Program-made: the position numbers and the translations under genes
Part shown: positions 21,234-26,381 of the stretch, one piece after another
Numbering within the stretch: position 1 is the stretch's first letter
Layout of the letters: each line of letters starts with the position of its first letter
Notes under the pieces: model-generated
Database searches by the model: none
Seen by the model: only the letters and a program-made list of their open reading frames with translations
Told to the model about the DNA's origin: nothing
Virus record (IMG/VR): IMGVR_UViG_3300008111_000208
Location: 1-26,393 of that record
Length of the DNA: 26,393 nt
Strand: one strand, 5' to 3'
Origin: a virus

Positions 21234-21692
21234 CTAGCGGTAGTCGCTCGGCATCACCGGATTGTGGAGCGAGTCAATCCACACCGCGCCAATCATCGGC
21301 GTATCCATCAGGTCAGACTCAACAACCTCAAAGACCTCGGCACCGATAGCCGAAGTCTCGCCGCCGAAAGCGTCTACGAAGGCCGCGAACTCGACCGGAC
21401 TCTCGGCAAAGGTCGCCGCCTGAGCCGGAGTCATCGTCTTCCAATCGCTCCCCTCGTGGTACGCCCAGAAGGAGCCGCCGCGCTCGTCGTCAGCCCAACC
21501 AATCAGAACAGCCAGAGCCGTTCCGTAAGTTGGCACATAAGCGATGAGGTCGTCGCCGTCGCCGTAGCGCACATAAACGCGGAAGGCCGCGTCAGCCGGG
21601 AGCGTCTGGCGGCAAGCCGGGCAGGTTCCCTGCGCCTGATTGCCAAGGTACTTCTGAACCCACTTCTGAGCCGTACTCCTGATGTCGTTCAT
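21234..21692 (-). CDS. Cassette protein with CxxC, unknown
   Basis: A 152-aa protein from the ATG at 21692, with AAGGAAGGA before it; the much longer frame runs through promoter and spacer. N-terminal helix (STAQKWVQKYLGNQAQ), then GTCPACRQTL (one CxxC), a beta-rich part (AAFRVYVRYGDGDDLIAYV), and an acidic C-terminal half. The CPAC segment could bind zinc with residues not seen, or act as a redox pair. No family recognised. Confidence 0.6.
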   Translation of the reverse strand: MNDIRSTAQKWVQKYLGNQAQGTCPACRQTLPADAAFRVYVRYGDGDDLIAYVPTYGTALAVLIGWADDERGGSFWAYHEGSDWKTMTPAQAATFAESPVEFAAFVDAFGGETSAIGAEVFEVVESDLMDTPMIGAVWIDSLHNPVMPSDYR

Positions 21693-21720
21693 CTTGTCCT
21701 TCCTTCCTGTGCCTGTGCCG

Positions 21721-21769
21721 TTGGCAAGTGCCAACACCAGAAAGGTAGCAGGTCTACACCAGAAGTCAA
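21721..21769 (-). promoter_or_regulatory. Promoter and leader hairpin of 21.2 kb unit
   Basis: TTGACT (21764-21769), 16 nt, TACCTT (21742-21747). The leader hairpin TTGGCA/TGCCAA (21721-21734) is followed by GCACAGGCACAGGAAGGAA, in which the GCACAG element occurs twice. Confidence 0.65.
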
Positions 21770-21827
21770 GCCCCCCCCTAGCGAGCCGGTATCCGGCACG
21801 GCCGCAGGTATCCGGTAGATGGTGGGG

Positions 21828-21915
21828 GTCTGGGGGGTCGGGGGTATGGAGTAGGAATAATGACTGACTAATGACTGACTGATAACTGATCGCGGAGCTG
21901 CGACAAGTGCCGGAA
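21828..21915. repeat. Inter-cassette spacer module
   Basis: G-tracts (21822-21845), then TGACTGACTAATGACTGACTG, GATCGCGGAGCTGCGACAAG at about 21888. The 317-bp stretch 21693-22009 otherwise contains only promoter, leader and terminator elements. Confidence 0.55.
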
Positions 21916-21954
21916 AAACCAAGCTGGGCTCTTAACAATCCCTTAACAAATGAA

Positions 21955-21988
21955 GAGGCCGCCGGGGGCACAGATCCCCGACGGCCTC
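21955..21988 (-). terminator. Terminator of 22.0 kb unit, GCACAGAT loop
   Basis: GAGGCCG/CGGCCTC, one mismatch, CGGGG/CCCCG, loop GCACAGAT. Minus-strand tail TTCATTTGTTAAGG. Confidence 0.8.
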
Positions 21989-22009
21989 GTAGACAACCGG
22001 AGCGAGCGA

Positions 22010-22378
22010 CTACATCGGGAAGCCGCCGCGCTCCAACGCCGAGATGATCCGCGCTACTTCGTTAGCCGTGAAGCCGCGCAGGTTCTCGTTGTGAACGAGT
22101 GAGCAGGTGCCGACCAGACCGCCGCCGTTGAGATAGGCCGGTGCGCTCTTAGTGGCAACAGCGAGAACATCGCACGCGGTCAGGTTGAGTTCAGGGTCGG
22201 ACTTCAGCAGCCCTTCCTCATCGGCAATCACCGAAACCTCAACGCCGCCAATCTTGCCGTGGCCGACAATCTCCACCATCTCGCACTCGGTCGCAGCGTA
22301 GAGGCCATCAAGCCCTTCACCGCGCGCCGTAATGGTGATCTTGCCCGGAGCGATCCTGAGAGCGTAAATGTTCTCCAT
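22010..22378 (-). CDS. Cassette protein, unknown, beta-rich
   Basis: A 122-aa protein from the ATG at 22378 with AAGGAAGGA before it. Beta-rich first half (IYALRIAPGKITITARGEGL; ATECEMVEIVGHGKIGGVEV), a short loop with VATKSAPAYLNGGG, and a closing helix (TANEVARIISALERGG). The pattern suggests a small mixed alpha/beta fold. No family recognised. Single-gene unit. Confidence 0.6.
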   Translation of the reverse strand: MENIYALRIAPGKITITARGEGLDGLYAATECEMVEIVGHGKIGGVEVSVIADEEGLLKSDPELNLTACDVLAVATKSAPAYLNGGGLVGTCSLVHNENLRGFTANEVARIISALERGGFPM

Positions 22379-22402
22379 CTTGTCCTTCCTTCCTGTGTCT
22401 AT

Positions 22403-22450
22403 CGGGAAGCCCCGACTCATAGAGAATACACGACTCACCGCAGAAGTCAA
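22403..22450 (-). promoter_or_regulatory. Promoter and leader hairpin of 22.0 kb unit
   Basis: TTGACT (22445-22450), 16 nt, TATTCT (22423-22428). Leader hairpin CGGG/CCCG (22403-22414) then ACACAGGAAGGAAGGA. Confidence 0.65.
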
Positions 22451-22485
22451 GCACCCAGCCTAGACCACCCAGCGCAGCTCAAAGT

Positions 22486-22560
22486 GTTGGGGGGGTGTGG
22501 GGGAGTGGGGTACGGGGTCGCAGGTACGAGTACGGCCTGAATAATGAACTGATAAGAACC
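22486..22560. repeat. Inter-cassette spacer module
   Basis: G-tracts (22489-22519), then CTGAATAATGAACTGATAAG. AACCAAGCTGGGTTTGCCGG is close to the sequence before the 22.0 kb terminator (about 21917-21930). No gene in 22451-22586. Confidence 0.5.
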
Positions 22561-22586
22561 AAGCTGGGTTTGCCGGAGCAAAGAGA

Positions 22587-22624
22587 GAGGCCGCCACTCC
22601 CGCACAGATGGGAGCGACGGCCTC
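22587..22624 (-). terminator. Terminator of paralog 3 unit, GCACAGAT loop
   Basis: GAGGCCG/CGGCCTC, interrupted middle, CTCCC/GGGAG, loop GCACAGAT. Minus-strand tail TCTCTTTGC. Confidence 0.7.
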
Positions 22625-22641
22625 GGAGATAGTGCGAGCTG

Positions 22642-23097
22642 CTAGCCCTCGACTTGTTCCTCACCCGCGATCACCCACGACACGAGGCGCGTGAGATTCA
22701 CGGTGCGGTGCGCGTGAAACGGCTTCCGCTTCTCGCAAGCAGTACCAACCTTCCCCGCGTTAGGACAGGCCGTAGTGTAGCCGTACTCCGTGGGTGCTCC
22801 GATGATGAGCGAGAGCGTAGGCTCGCCCTTCGCGTTGTGAACGATTCCGGTGGCGTCTTGCGTGCGGTCAAGCATACCGGAAGCCGTGAACAGGAACGAC
22901 ACGCGCCCCTTCTCATCGTAGCGAGCTTCGCCGGACACCTTCACGCGACCAATGGCGCGGTGCTCGGCCTGTCGCCCTGCTGCGCCTTCCTCACGACGCT
23001 CCAAAGTGCGCGGCGTTGTCCAATCACTCCACGCCGTCAGGGTGGTGATCTTACCGGCGGCCTTCGCCGCTGCTGCTAGTGCTTGCTGTGTGTTCAT
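22642..23097 (-). CDS. Cassette protein, paralog 3 of a three-member family
   Basis: A 151-aa protein starting MNTQQALAAAAKAAG with GGAAGGAAGGA before the ATG. Shared with the paralogs: AEHRAIGRVKVSGE, DEKGRVSFLF, NAKGEPTLSLII, APTEYGYTTAC and the end CEKRKPFHAHRTVNLTRLVS, followed by WVIAGE as in paralog 1. It differs in the middle (DRTQDATGIV in place of NRDVHEGGIY), so that segment is not essential to the fold. Function unknown. Confidence 0.7.
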   Translation of the reverse strand: MNTQQALAAAAKAAGKITTLTAWSDWTTPRTLERREEGAAGRQAEHRAIGRVKVSGEARYDEKGRVSFLFTASGMLDRTQDATGIVHNAKGEPTLSLIIGAPTEYGYTTACPNAGKVGTACEKRKPFHAHRTVNLTRLVSWVIAGEEQVEG

Positions 23098-23119
23098 AGG
23101 TTCCTTCCTTCCTACTACG

Positions 23120-23170
23120 CCGGAAAGCTCCGGTGATCAGATACTACAACCAACCACCGCAGCTCGTCAA
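23120..23170 (-). promoter_or_regulatory. Promoter and leader hairpin of paralog 3 unit
   Basis: TTGACG (23165-23170), 18 nt, TAGTAT (23141-23146). Leader hairpin CCGGA/TCCGG (23120-23133) then AGTAGGAAGGAAGGAA. A long C-run (23173-23181) borders the -35. Confidence 0.6.
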
Positions 23171-23218
23171 GCACCCCCCCCCTACCCTATCGCCGGCCTA
23201 TCCCAGCGCAGCTCGAAT

Positions 23219-23270
23219 CGTTGGGGTCTGGGGTGCGGGGTAGAGAGTGCGCGTGAATAATGAATAATAA
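23219..23270. repeat. Inter-cassette spacer module, short form
   Basis: TTGGGGTCTGGGGTGCGGGG (23221-23240), then GCGTGAATAATGAATAATAA leading into the next terminator. This is the shortest spacer seen. Confidence 0.5.
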
Positions 23271-23272
23271 AA

Positions 23273-23299
23273 ACCCCCAGAGTGATGAGCTCTGGGGGT
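23273..23299 (-). terminator. Terminator of 23.3-24.1 kb operon
   Basis: A 10-bp perfect stem (ACCCCCAGAG / CTCTGGGGGT), 7-nt loop; the minus strand continues TTTTATTATTC. The strongest terminator of the array. Confidence 0.85.
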
Positions 23300-23325
23300 G
23301 TGATACCGGGGGAAGGTTTCCCGGC

Positions 23326-23595
23326 TTAGATAAAGGGCTCCTCGCCGCTCTCCATCAGGATAAAGCGTGCGACCATCTTGGCCGTGGTTTCGGTGTCGTC
23401 ATACTTGCCGAGCACCGGATACCCTGCCGTACAACCGGCGGAGTAGTCGTAGCCATCATCAGCACGCTTCCACAGCGTACCGCCGAAGTTCACGCCGTCG
23501 GTGCTCATCAAGGCCACCCACGCGTCGTCCGCGAGGTCAATGCGCAAGTATCCGGCCTCGTTCATCTCGTAGGCCTCAGTTCCTTCTAGTGCCAT
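23326..23595 (-). CDS. Small acidic cassette protein, unknown
   Basis: An 89-aa protein from the ATG at 23595, with AGGAG 7 nt before. Sequence MALEGTEAYEMNEAGYLRID, later DAWVALMSTDGVNFGGTLWK and a closing helix (TAKMVARFILMES). It lies 47 nt after the previous stop without a terminator between, so it is probably the last gene of the operon that begins at 24069. No family recognised. Confidence 0.6.
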   Translation of the reverse strand: MALEGTEAYEMNEAGYLRIDLADDAWVALMSTDGVNFGGTLWKRADDGYDYSAGCTAGYPVLGKYDDTETTAKMVARFILMESGEEPFI

Positions 23596-23642
23596 CTCAT
23601 CACTCCTATCTTTGACCGGAAGCCCACACAGCCCCCGCAACA

Positions 23643-23837
23643 TTAGTCTAACACCAAGAACGCAAACACCGCAAGCACCACCAGAGAAGCTACACGCCAA
23701 GTAATCTCCTCACGGCGGCGGCGACGAACCCAATCCTCGGTGTCGCGCTGATACTGCGACTTCGTGATAACCGGGTGATAGATTGGCTTGCTGAAATCTT
23801 GTACGCACGAAGGGTAATCCCGATACGACTTACTCAT
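23643..23837 (-). CDS. Tail-anchored single-pass membrane protein, small
   Basis: A 64-aa protein. Residues 1-47 are polar and end in a basic cluster (WVRRRRREEITWR). Residues about 48-63 (VASLVVLAVFAFLVL) form one membrane helix at the very C-terminus, so the N-terminal part should face the cytoplasm. The start overlaps the previous gene and GAGGAG precedes the ATG. It may act at the host membrane (for example superinfection exclusion or a lysis helper), but nothing in the sequence decides this. Confidence 0.6.
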   Translation of the reverse strand: MSKSYRDYPSCVQDFSKPIYHPVITKSQYQRDTEDWVRRRRREEITWRVASLVVLAVFAFLVLD

Positions 23838-24069
23838 ACTCGCTCTCCTCTAATGGGTATCCGGCGTTCTCCAACACCTCAATCATACACGCGCGCACGG
23901 CTTCCTTGTAATCACCGAAGGTCGCGCGCTCTCCGGGGTAGAACCCCCGGAAGTCCACATCGGGCAGGTCATCAGGGGTCAGGCCGCACTTGGCCTCAAC
24001 CTTGCGCGCCACCGCGACATAGAACTTGCTGAACGGAACTTCCAGAACCTCGTTCGTATCCCTACTCAT
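23830..24069 (-). CDS. Small acidic protein, first gene of operon
   Basis: A 79-aa protein starting MSRDTNEVLEVPFSKFYVAV with AAGGAG 6 nt before the ATG. Acidic, helical C-terminal half (YKEAVRACMIEVLENAGYPL). Two neighbours begin in a similar way (the genes starting at 24487 and 24848, both xSRN), with similar leader sequence AAGGAGTA(C/T)C, which hints at duplication of the translation start region. No family recognised. Confidence 0.6.
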   Translation of the reverse strand: MSRDTNEVLEVPFSKFYVAVARKVEAKCGLTPDDLPDVDFRGFYPGERATFGDYKEAVRACMIEVLENAGYPLEESEYE

Positions 24070-24091
24070 CAGGTACTCCTTCCTACTACGC

Positions 24092-24141
24092 CGGCAAGTG
24101 CCGACTACTGAACACTACACCCACTACTGCGCTGTCGTCAA
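24092..24141 (-). promoter_or_regulatory. Promoter and leader hairpin inside upstream gene's 3' end
   Basis: TTGACG (24136-24141), 18 nt, TAGTGT (24112-24117). The -35 lies within the last codons of the gene ending at 24124. Leader hairpin CGGCA/TGCCG (24092-24103), then AGTAGGAAGGAG. Confidence 0.6.
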
Positions 24142-24348
24142 GGCCTCAGTTGGGTCAAAGGATTCAGGGCGTTCGGCTGCCACCCAAGCGTCAAGCTCCA
24201 CGCGCCACTTCCACGGACGCTCAATAAGGTCAAGCAACAAATCGCAGCGGTCATCAGACTCCGCATACTCCGCATACCCGCCGCGAACCATTGCGCGAGC
24301 AAACGCCAACACATCGAGTTCGTTGTAAGGCCAATCAAATCGTCCCAT
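24124..24348 (-). CDS. Small Trp-rich acidic protein, unknown
   Basis: A 74-aa protein from the ATG at 24348, which has AGGAAGGA about 8 nt before. A TTG 24 nt upstream also lies in frame but has no ribosome site. Sequence MGRFDWPYNELDVLAFARAM, then acidic CDLLLDLIERPWKWRVELDAW. It overlaps the upstream gene by 14 nt. No family recognised. Confidence 0.55.
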   Translation of the reverse strand: MGRFDWPYNELDVLAFARAMVRGGYAEYAESDDRCDLLLDLIERPWKWRVELDAWVAAERPESFDPTEALTTAQ

Positions 24349-24487
24349 TATCTCGTCCTTCCTGTACGCCAATCTCCTCTAACGAGGCCAGATACGCGTC
24401 GGCAAAGCACTCCGCGCAGATACGCGATTCGTACTGCCGGTCGTCCTCTACTTCACTCCCGCACCAAGTACAAGCGTTCCTACTCAC
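24335..24487 (-). CDS. Small zinc-ribbon-like protein
   Basis: A 50-aa protein from GTG at 24487, with AAGGAG 6 nt before. The longer frame to 24520 has no ribosome site. Two CxxC pairs, CTWC and CAEC, about 20 residues apart, form a typical zinc ribbon. The tail is acidic. It overlaps both neighbours. Such tiny zinc-ribbon proteins often contact DNA or host enzymes; no specific partner can be named. Confidence 0.6.
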   Translation of the reverse strand: MSRNACTWCGSEVEDDRQYESRICAECFADAYLASLEEIGVQEGRDNGTI

Positions 24488-24848
24488 CTGATACTCCTTC
24501 CTTATGAGCCGCATACTCATCGGCTACCCTGAGAGCATACTGCTTGGCTTCCTCAAAGTCAAGCAATACCTCGCCGTCCTCGTTCTCCCCCCAGATGACC
24601 TCAAACCACGGATTATTGTGCCACTCAATCGTGCCGGCCTCCTCAGCGGCGGCGAGCTTCTCGTCGGTATCAAGCCCCTTCTCATCGAGGTCGTTTGTAT
24701 ACCGGAGAACACTCGTGCTGCCGTCTGGCTCGGTAAAGTGAATCCTCATCTCGCCAGCCCGGTACACAACGACTTCCTTATCGTCGGTGAACCATACCGG
24801 GTCGGAATCGTGGTACTGCGTAAAGAAGGCCGCGTCGTTCCTGCTCAT
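24480..24848 (-). CDS. Acidic cassette protein, unknown
   Basis: A 122-aa strongly acidic protein from the ATG at 24848 (overlapping the upstream TAA). Beta-rich first half (DPVWFTDDKEVVVYRAGEM; then STSVLRY), Asp/Glu-rich middle, and EWHNNPWFEVIWGENEDGEV before a closing helix (KQYALRVADEYAAHK). The negative charge could mimic DNA, as some phage inhibitors do, but this is only a suggestion. No family recognised. Confidence 0.6.
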   Translation of the reverse strand: MSRNDAAFFTQYHDSDPVWFTDDKEVVVYRAGEMRIHFTEPDGSTSVLRYTNDLDEKGLDTDEKLAAAEEAGTIEWHNNPWFEVIWGENEDGEVLLDFEEAKQYALRVADEYAAHKEGVSGE

Positions 24849-25054
24849 TAGTTCCACCCAACTTCCTGCCAAGCGACAAAGCACTCGTCGCAAAGGTCTA
24901 CCGATTCCTCATAGGCGTTCTCATAGCCGTTCCACCCATAGCGGAAAGGCCGCGCCTTCACCCCTTCGTGCGACCACTCAGGCCAACGGCGTGCGTTCTC
25001 GCACTCTGCCGGCTGCTCCTGCGGTTCACCAACCGGAATCTCAAAAAAGTCCAT
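24848..25054 (-). CDS. Small acidic protein with CxxC, first gene of operon
   Basis: A 68-aa protein with GGAAGGAG 7 nt before the ATG. Cys18 and the CDEC pair near residue 56, plus His29, may bind zinc. Several aromatic residues (RRWPEWSHEG; RPFRYGWNGYENAY). It opens a four-gene overlapping unit (25054 to 24124). No family recognised. Confidence 0.6.
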   Translation of the reverse strand: MDFFEIPVGEPQEQPAECENARRWPEWSHEGVKARPFRYGWNGYENAYEESVDLCDECFVAWQEVGWN

Positions 25055-25097
25055 CTGTCCTCTCCTTCCTCTACACCGGCAATCACCGGCACAACGA

Positions 25098-25126
25098 ATC
25101 CTAAACGATACAATCTACGCCGTCAA
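25098..25126 (-). promoter_or_regulatory. Promoter of 24.1-25.1 kb operon
   Basis: TTGACG (25121-25126), 17 nt, TAGGAT (25098-25103), placed directly after the RNA-B terminator. Confidence 0.6.
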
Positions 25127-25133
25127 GTATGAA

Positions 25134-25177
25134 GGGGAGAGTCGCCTAGGGAAACCACTCCCAAGTTGCGACTCCCC
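25134..25177 (-). terminator. 3' hairpin of RNA B
   Basis: GGGGAGAGTCGC pairs with GCGACTCCCC (10 bp with a 2-nt bulge); an inner GGGA/TCCC is possible. The minus-strand tail TTCATACTT is moderately T-rich. Confidence 0.55.
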
Positions 25178-25343
25178 CCAAACCCTTTCGCGGCATTGAC
25201 GCTTATCCCTAATCACAGAGGCAACATCGGCTCTCGCCTAGTTGCTGCCACCGACACCCCTGTTGGTTAGACCCAAGCTCGGTGGCCTTATCGTCTCGGG
25301 CAGTTCGTCTATCTGCCAACTATCCGGCCTCTACCCGGAACGG
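25134..25343 (-). ncRNA. Structured non-coding RNA candidate B
   Basis: About 210 nt with no coding frame that looks real. It has its own promoter (25350-25378) and a long terminal hairpin. On the minus strand it folds as a series: UCCGG/CCGGA, GGCAG/CUGCC, then an 8-bp stem GCCACCGA/UCGGUGGC (25247-25286) that encloses UUGG/CCAA. Next is GCAAC/GUUGC (25221-25245) holding GGC-GAGA-GCC with a GNRA loop, and last the 3' hairpin. No known RNA family recognised. Ends are estimates. Confidence 0.55.
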
Positions 25344-25349
25344 AATACA

Positions 25350-25378
25350 AGACTACAACATAAGAATAAGGGAGTCAA
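25350..25378 (-). promoter_or_regulatory. Promoter of RNA B, embedded in RNA A terminator
   Basis: TTGACT (25373-25378), 17 nt, TAGTCT (25350-25355). The -35 is the 3' arm of the RNA A terminator, so one RNA's end overlaps the next one's start. Confidence 0.6.
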
Positions 25379-25397
25379 GCCCGAAGGCCTGACTCCC
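25370..25397 (-). terminator. UUCG-capped terminator of RNA A
   Basis: GGGAGTCA/TGACTCCC plus GGCC/GGCT around a TTCG loop on the minus strand, 12 bp, followed by TTATTCTTATG. The tail is T-rich only on the minus strand, which sets the direction. Confidence 0.8.
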
Positions 25398-25648
25398 AGA
25401 CCGGTAGCTCGCCGGCCTCTTGTCCTGAAACCTTCGGGAGCCGTCGCCCCCAAAAGTTTCAGTAGACTATTCGCTTCCGCCGGTATTGGCCTAAACCTTC
25501 CGGCTTCCACTTACAATCTTGCTCTCCCGCATTTACAGCAGCGATTAGAGCCCATCACTCGCCTGAACCACTTCGCATTTATCGGCTGCGTGCTTTGTTC
25601 CTAACACTCTCACCTATTCGGTAGCTTCTCCTAGGATTGCTCCCGACA
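25370..25648 (-). ncRNA. Structured non-coding RNA candidate A
   Basis: About 280 nt with no convincing protein. The 3' end has three adjacent hairpins on the minus strand. A stem of about 17 bp lies at 25425-25462 (CUGAAAC/GUUUCAG at its base, GACG loop), then AGGCCGG/CCGGUCU (25398-25418), then a UUCG-capped terminator. Upstream are GCCGG/CCGGC and GCUCU/AGAGC pairings. It does not show the marks of tmRNA (no tRNA-like 3' end), RNase P or 6S. Its promoter is weak at -10, so the 5' end near 25648 is uncertain. Confidence 0.55.
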
Positions 25649-25653
25649 TAAGG

Positions 25654-25682
25654 AGTTTCTCACAGGCGTATCAGCAAGTCAA
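25654..25682 (-). promoter_or_regulatory. Possible promoter of RNA A
   Basis: TTGACT (25677-25682), 17 nt, GAAACT (25654-25659). The -35 matches the array; the -10 is weak. Confidence 0.4.
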
Positions 25683-25719
25683 GTAAGTTGCGGATAAGGT
25701 TTGTGTAAGGAATCTTAAC

Positions 25720-25790
25720 TATTTTGGGGTATGGGGTATGGGGTACGGGGGCGCATGAATAGGCCGGCCTGATGATGTCGAGCTACAAAA
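25720..25790. repeat. Inter-cassette spacer module before radC terminator
   Basis: GGGGTATGGGGTATGGGGTA and GGGG (25725-25751), GCATGAATAGG, TGATGATGTCGAGCTACAAA. Same module order as the other spacers. Confidence 0.55.
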
Positions 25791-25794
25791 AGAA

Positions 25795-25823
25795 TCCCCC
25801 GGTGGGAGGACTCCACCGGGGGG
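25795..25823 (-). terminator. Terminator of radC-like gene
   Basis: A 10-bp GC-rich perfect stem (CCCCCGGTGG / CCACCGGGGG), 7-nt loop; the minus strand continues GATTCTTTTTGTAG. Confidence 0.85.
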
Positions 25824-25865
25824 ATAGGACTCGCGGGAGGGAGGACACCGCCCCGCAAGTCGTAG

Positions 25866-26381
25866 TTAGTTTGCTCCGCCCATAACGCGCAGCCGATTGT
25901 CCTCCTCAAAGATTCCTGGCTTCCCTGACCTAATGCTCGTGAACGCGCCGTTGCTGCCCACAACCAAGTGGTCAATGAACGACAGGTCGAGCAGCGACGC
26001 GGCCTTCGCCACCTCGCTCGTCAGGCTGATGTCCTCATCAGAAGCCTGAGAATCGCCCGATGGGTGATTGTGAACGAGCGCGAACCCTACCGCTCCCATG
26101 AGCAACGCCGAGCGAATCAGTTCACCAATGCGAACCGAAGTGCCTGTCGCCGTACCCTGATAGACGCGATGGATACCGAGCAGGTTGTTGCGCCCACCGA
26201 ACGCGATGACGAACAACGCCTCACTCATCTCAGCGTCAGCGAACTCGCGGAACAAGGCCGCAAGGTCGCGTGGGCTTGTGATGACCGCCGACTTGTTGGT
26301 GCGTGCGACACGCTTGACCGAATACTCGTAAGCGTTCCACATACCGGTTTCGGCAATGCTATTAGCCTTCCTCTTTGCCAT
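25866..26381 (-). CDS. RadC-like JAB-domain protein
   Basis: A 171-aa protein. Residues about 45-165 form the RadC/JAB (MPN+) domain: EALFVIAFGGRNNLLG, then HNHPSGDSQASDEDISLT, the JAMM-type HxHPSG...D metal motif, and LSFIDHLVVG. It lacks the N-terminal helix-hairpin-helix of full RadC (about 220 aa), having instead a short basic N-terminus (MAKRKANSIAE). Related proteins are common on mobile elements; the biochemical role is unsettled, with a zinc-dependent peptidase-type fold. AGGAGG lies 5 nt before the ATG. Its promoter is outside the window. Confidence 0.85.
   Translation of the reverse strand: MAKRKANSIAETGMWNAYEYSVKRVARTNKSAVITSPRDLAALFREFADAEMSEALFVIAFGGRNNLLGIHRVYQGTATGTSVRIGELIRSALLMGAVGFALVHNHPSGDSQASDEDISLTSEVAKAASLLDLSFIDHLVVGSNGAFTSIRSGKPGIFEEDNRLRVMGGAN

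Noticed and set aside
16900-23270. Spacer repeats as a CRISPR array
   Set aside because: The repeats are variable in length and sequence, the intervals are genes rather than uniform spacers, and no cas genes are present.
25242-25604. 120-codon plus-strand open frame
   Set aside because: It lies across the two hairpin-rich RNA candidates, has no ribosome site, and its product is low in pattern. The open frame is likely a side effect of base composition.
25134-25648. tmRNA, RNase P or 6S RNA as the identity of the RNA candidates
   Set aside because: No tRNA-like 3' end with CCA, no RNase P core sequence, and two separate promoters and terminators instead of one long bulged hairpin.
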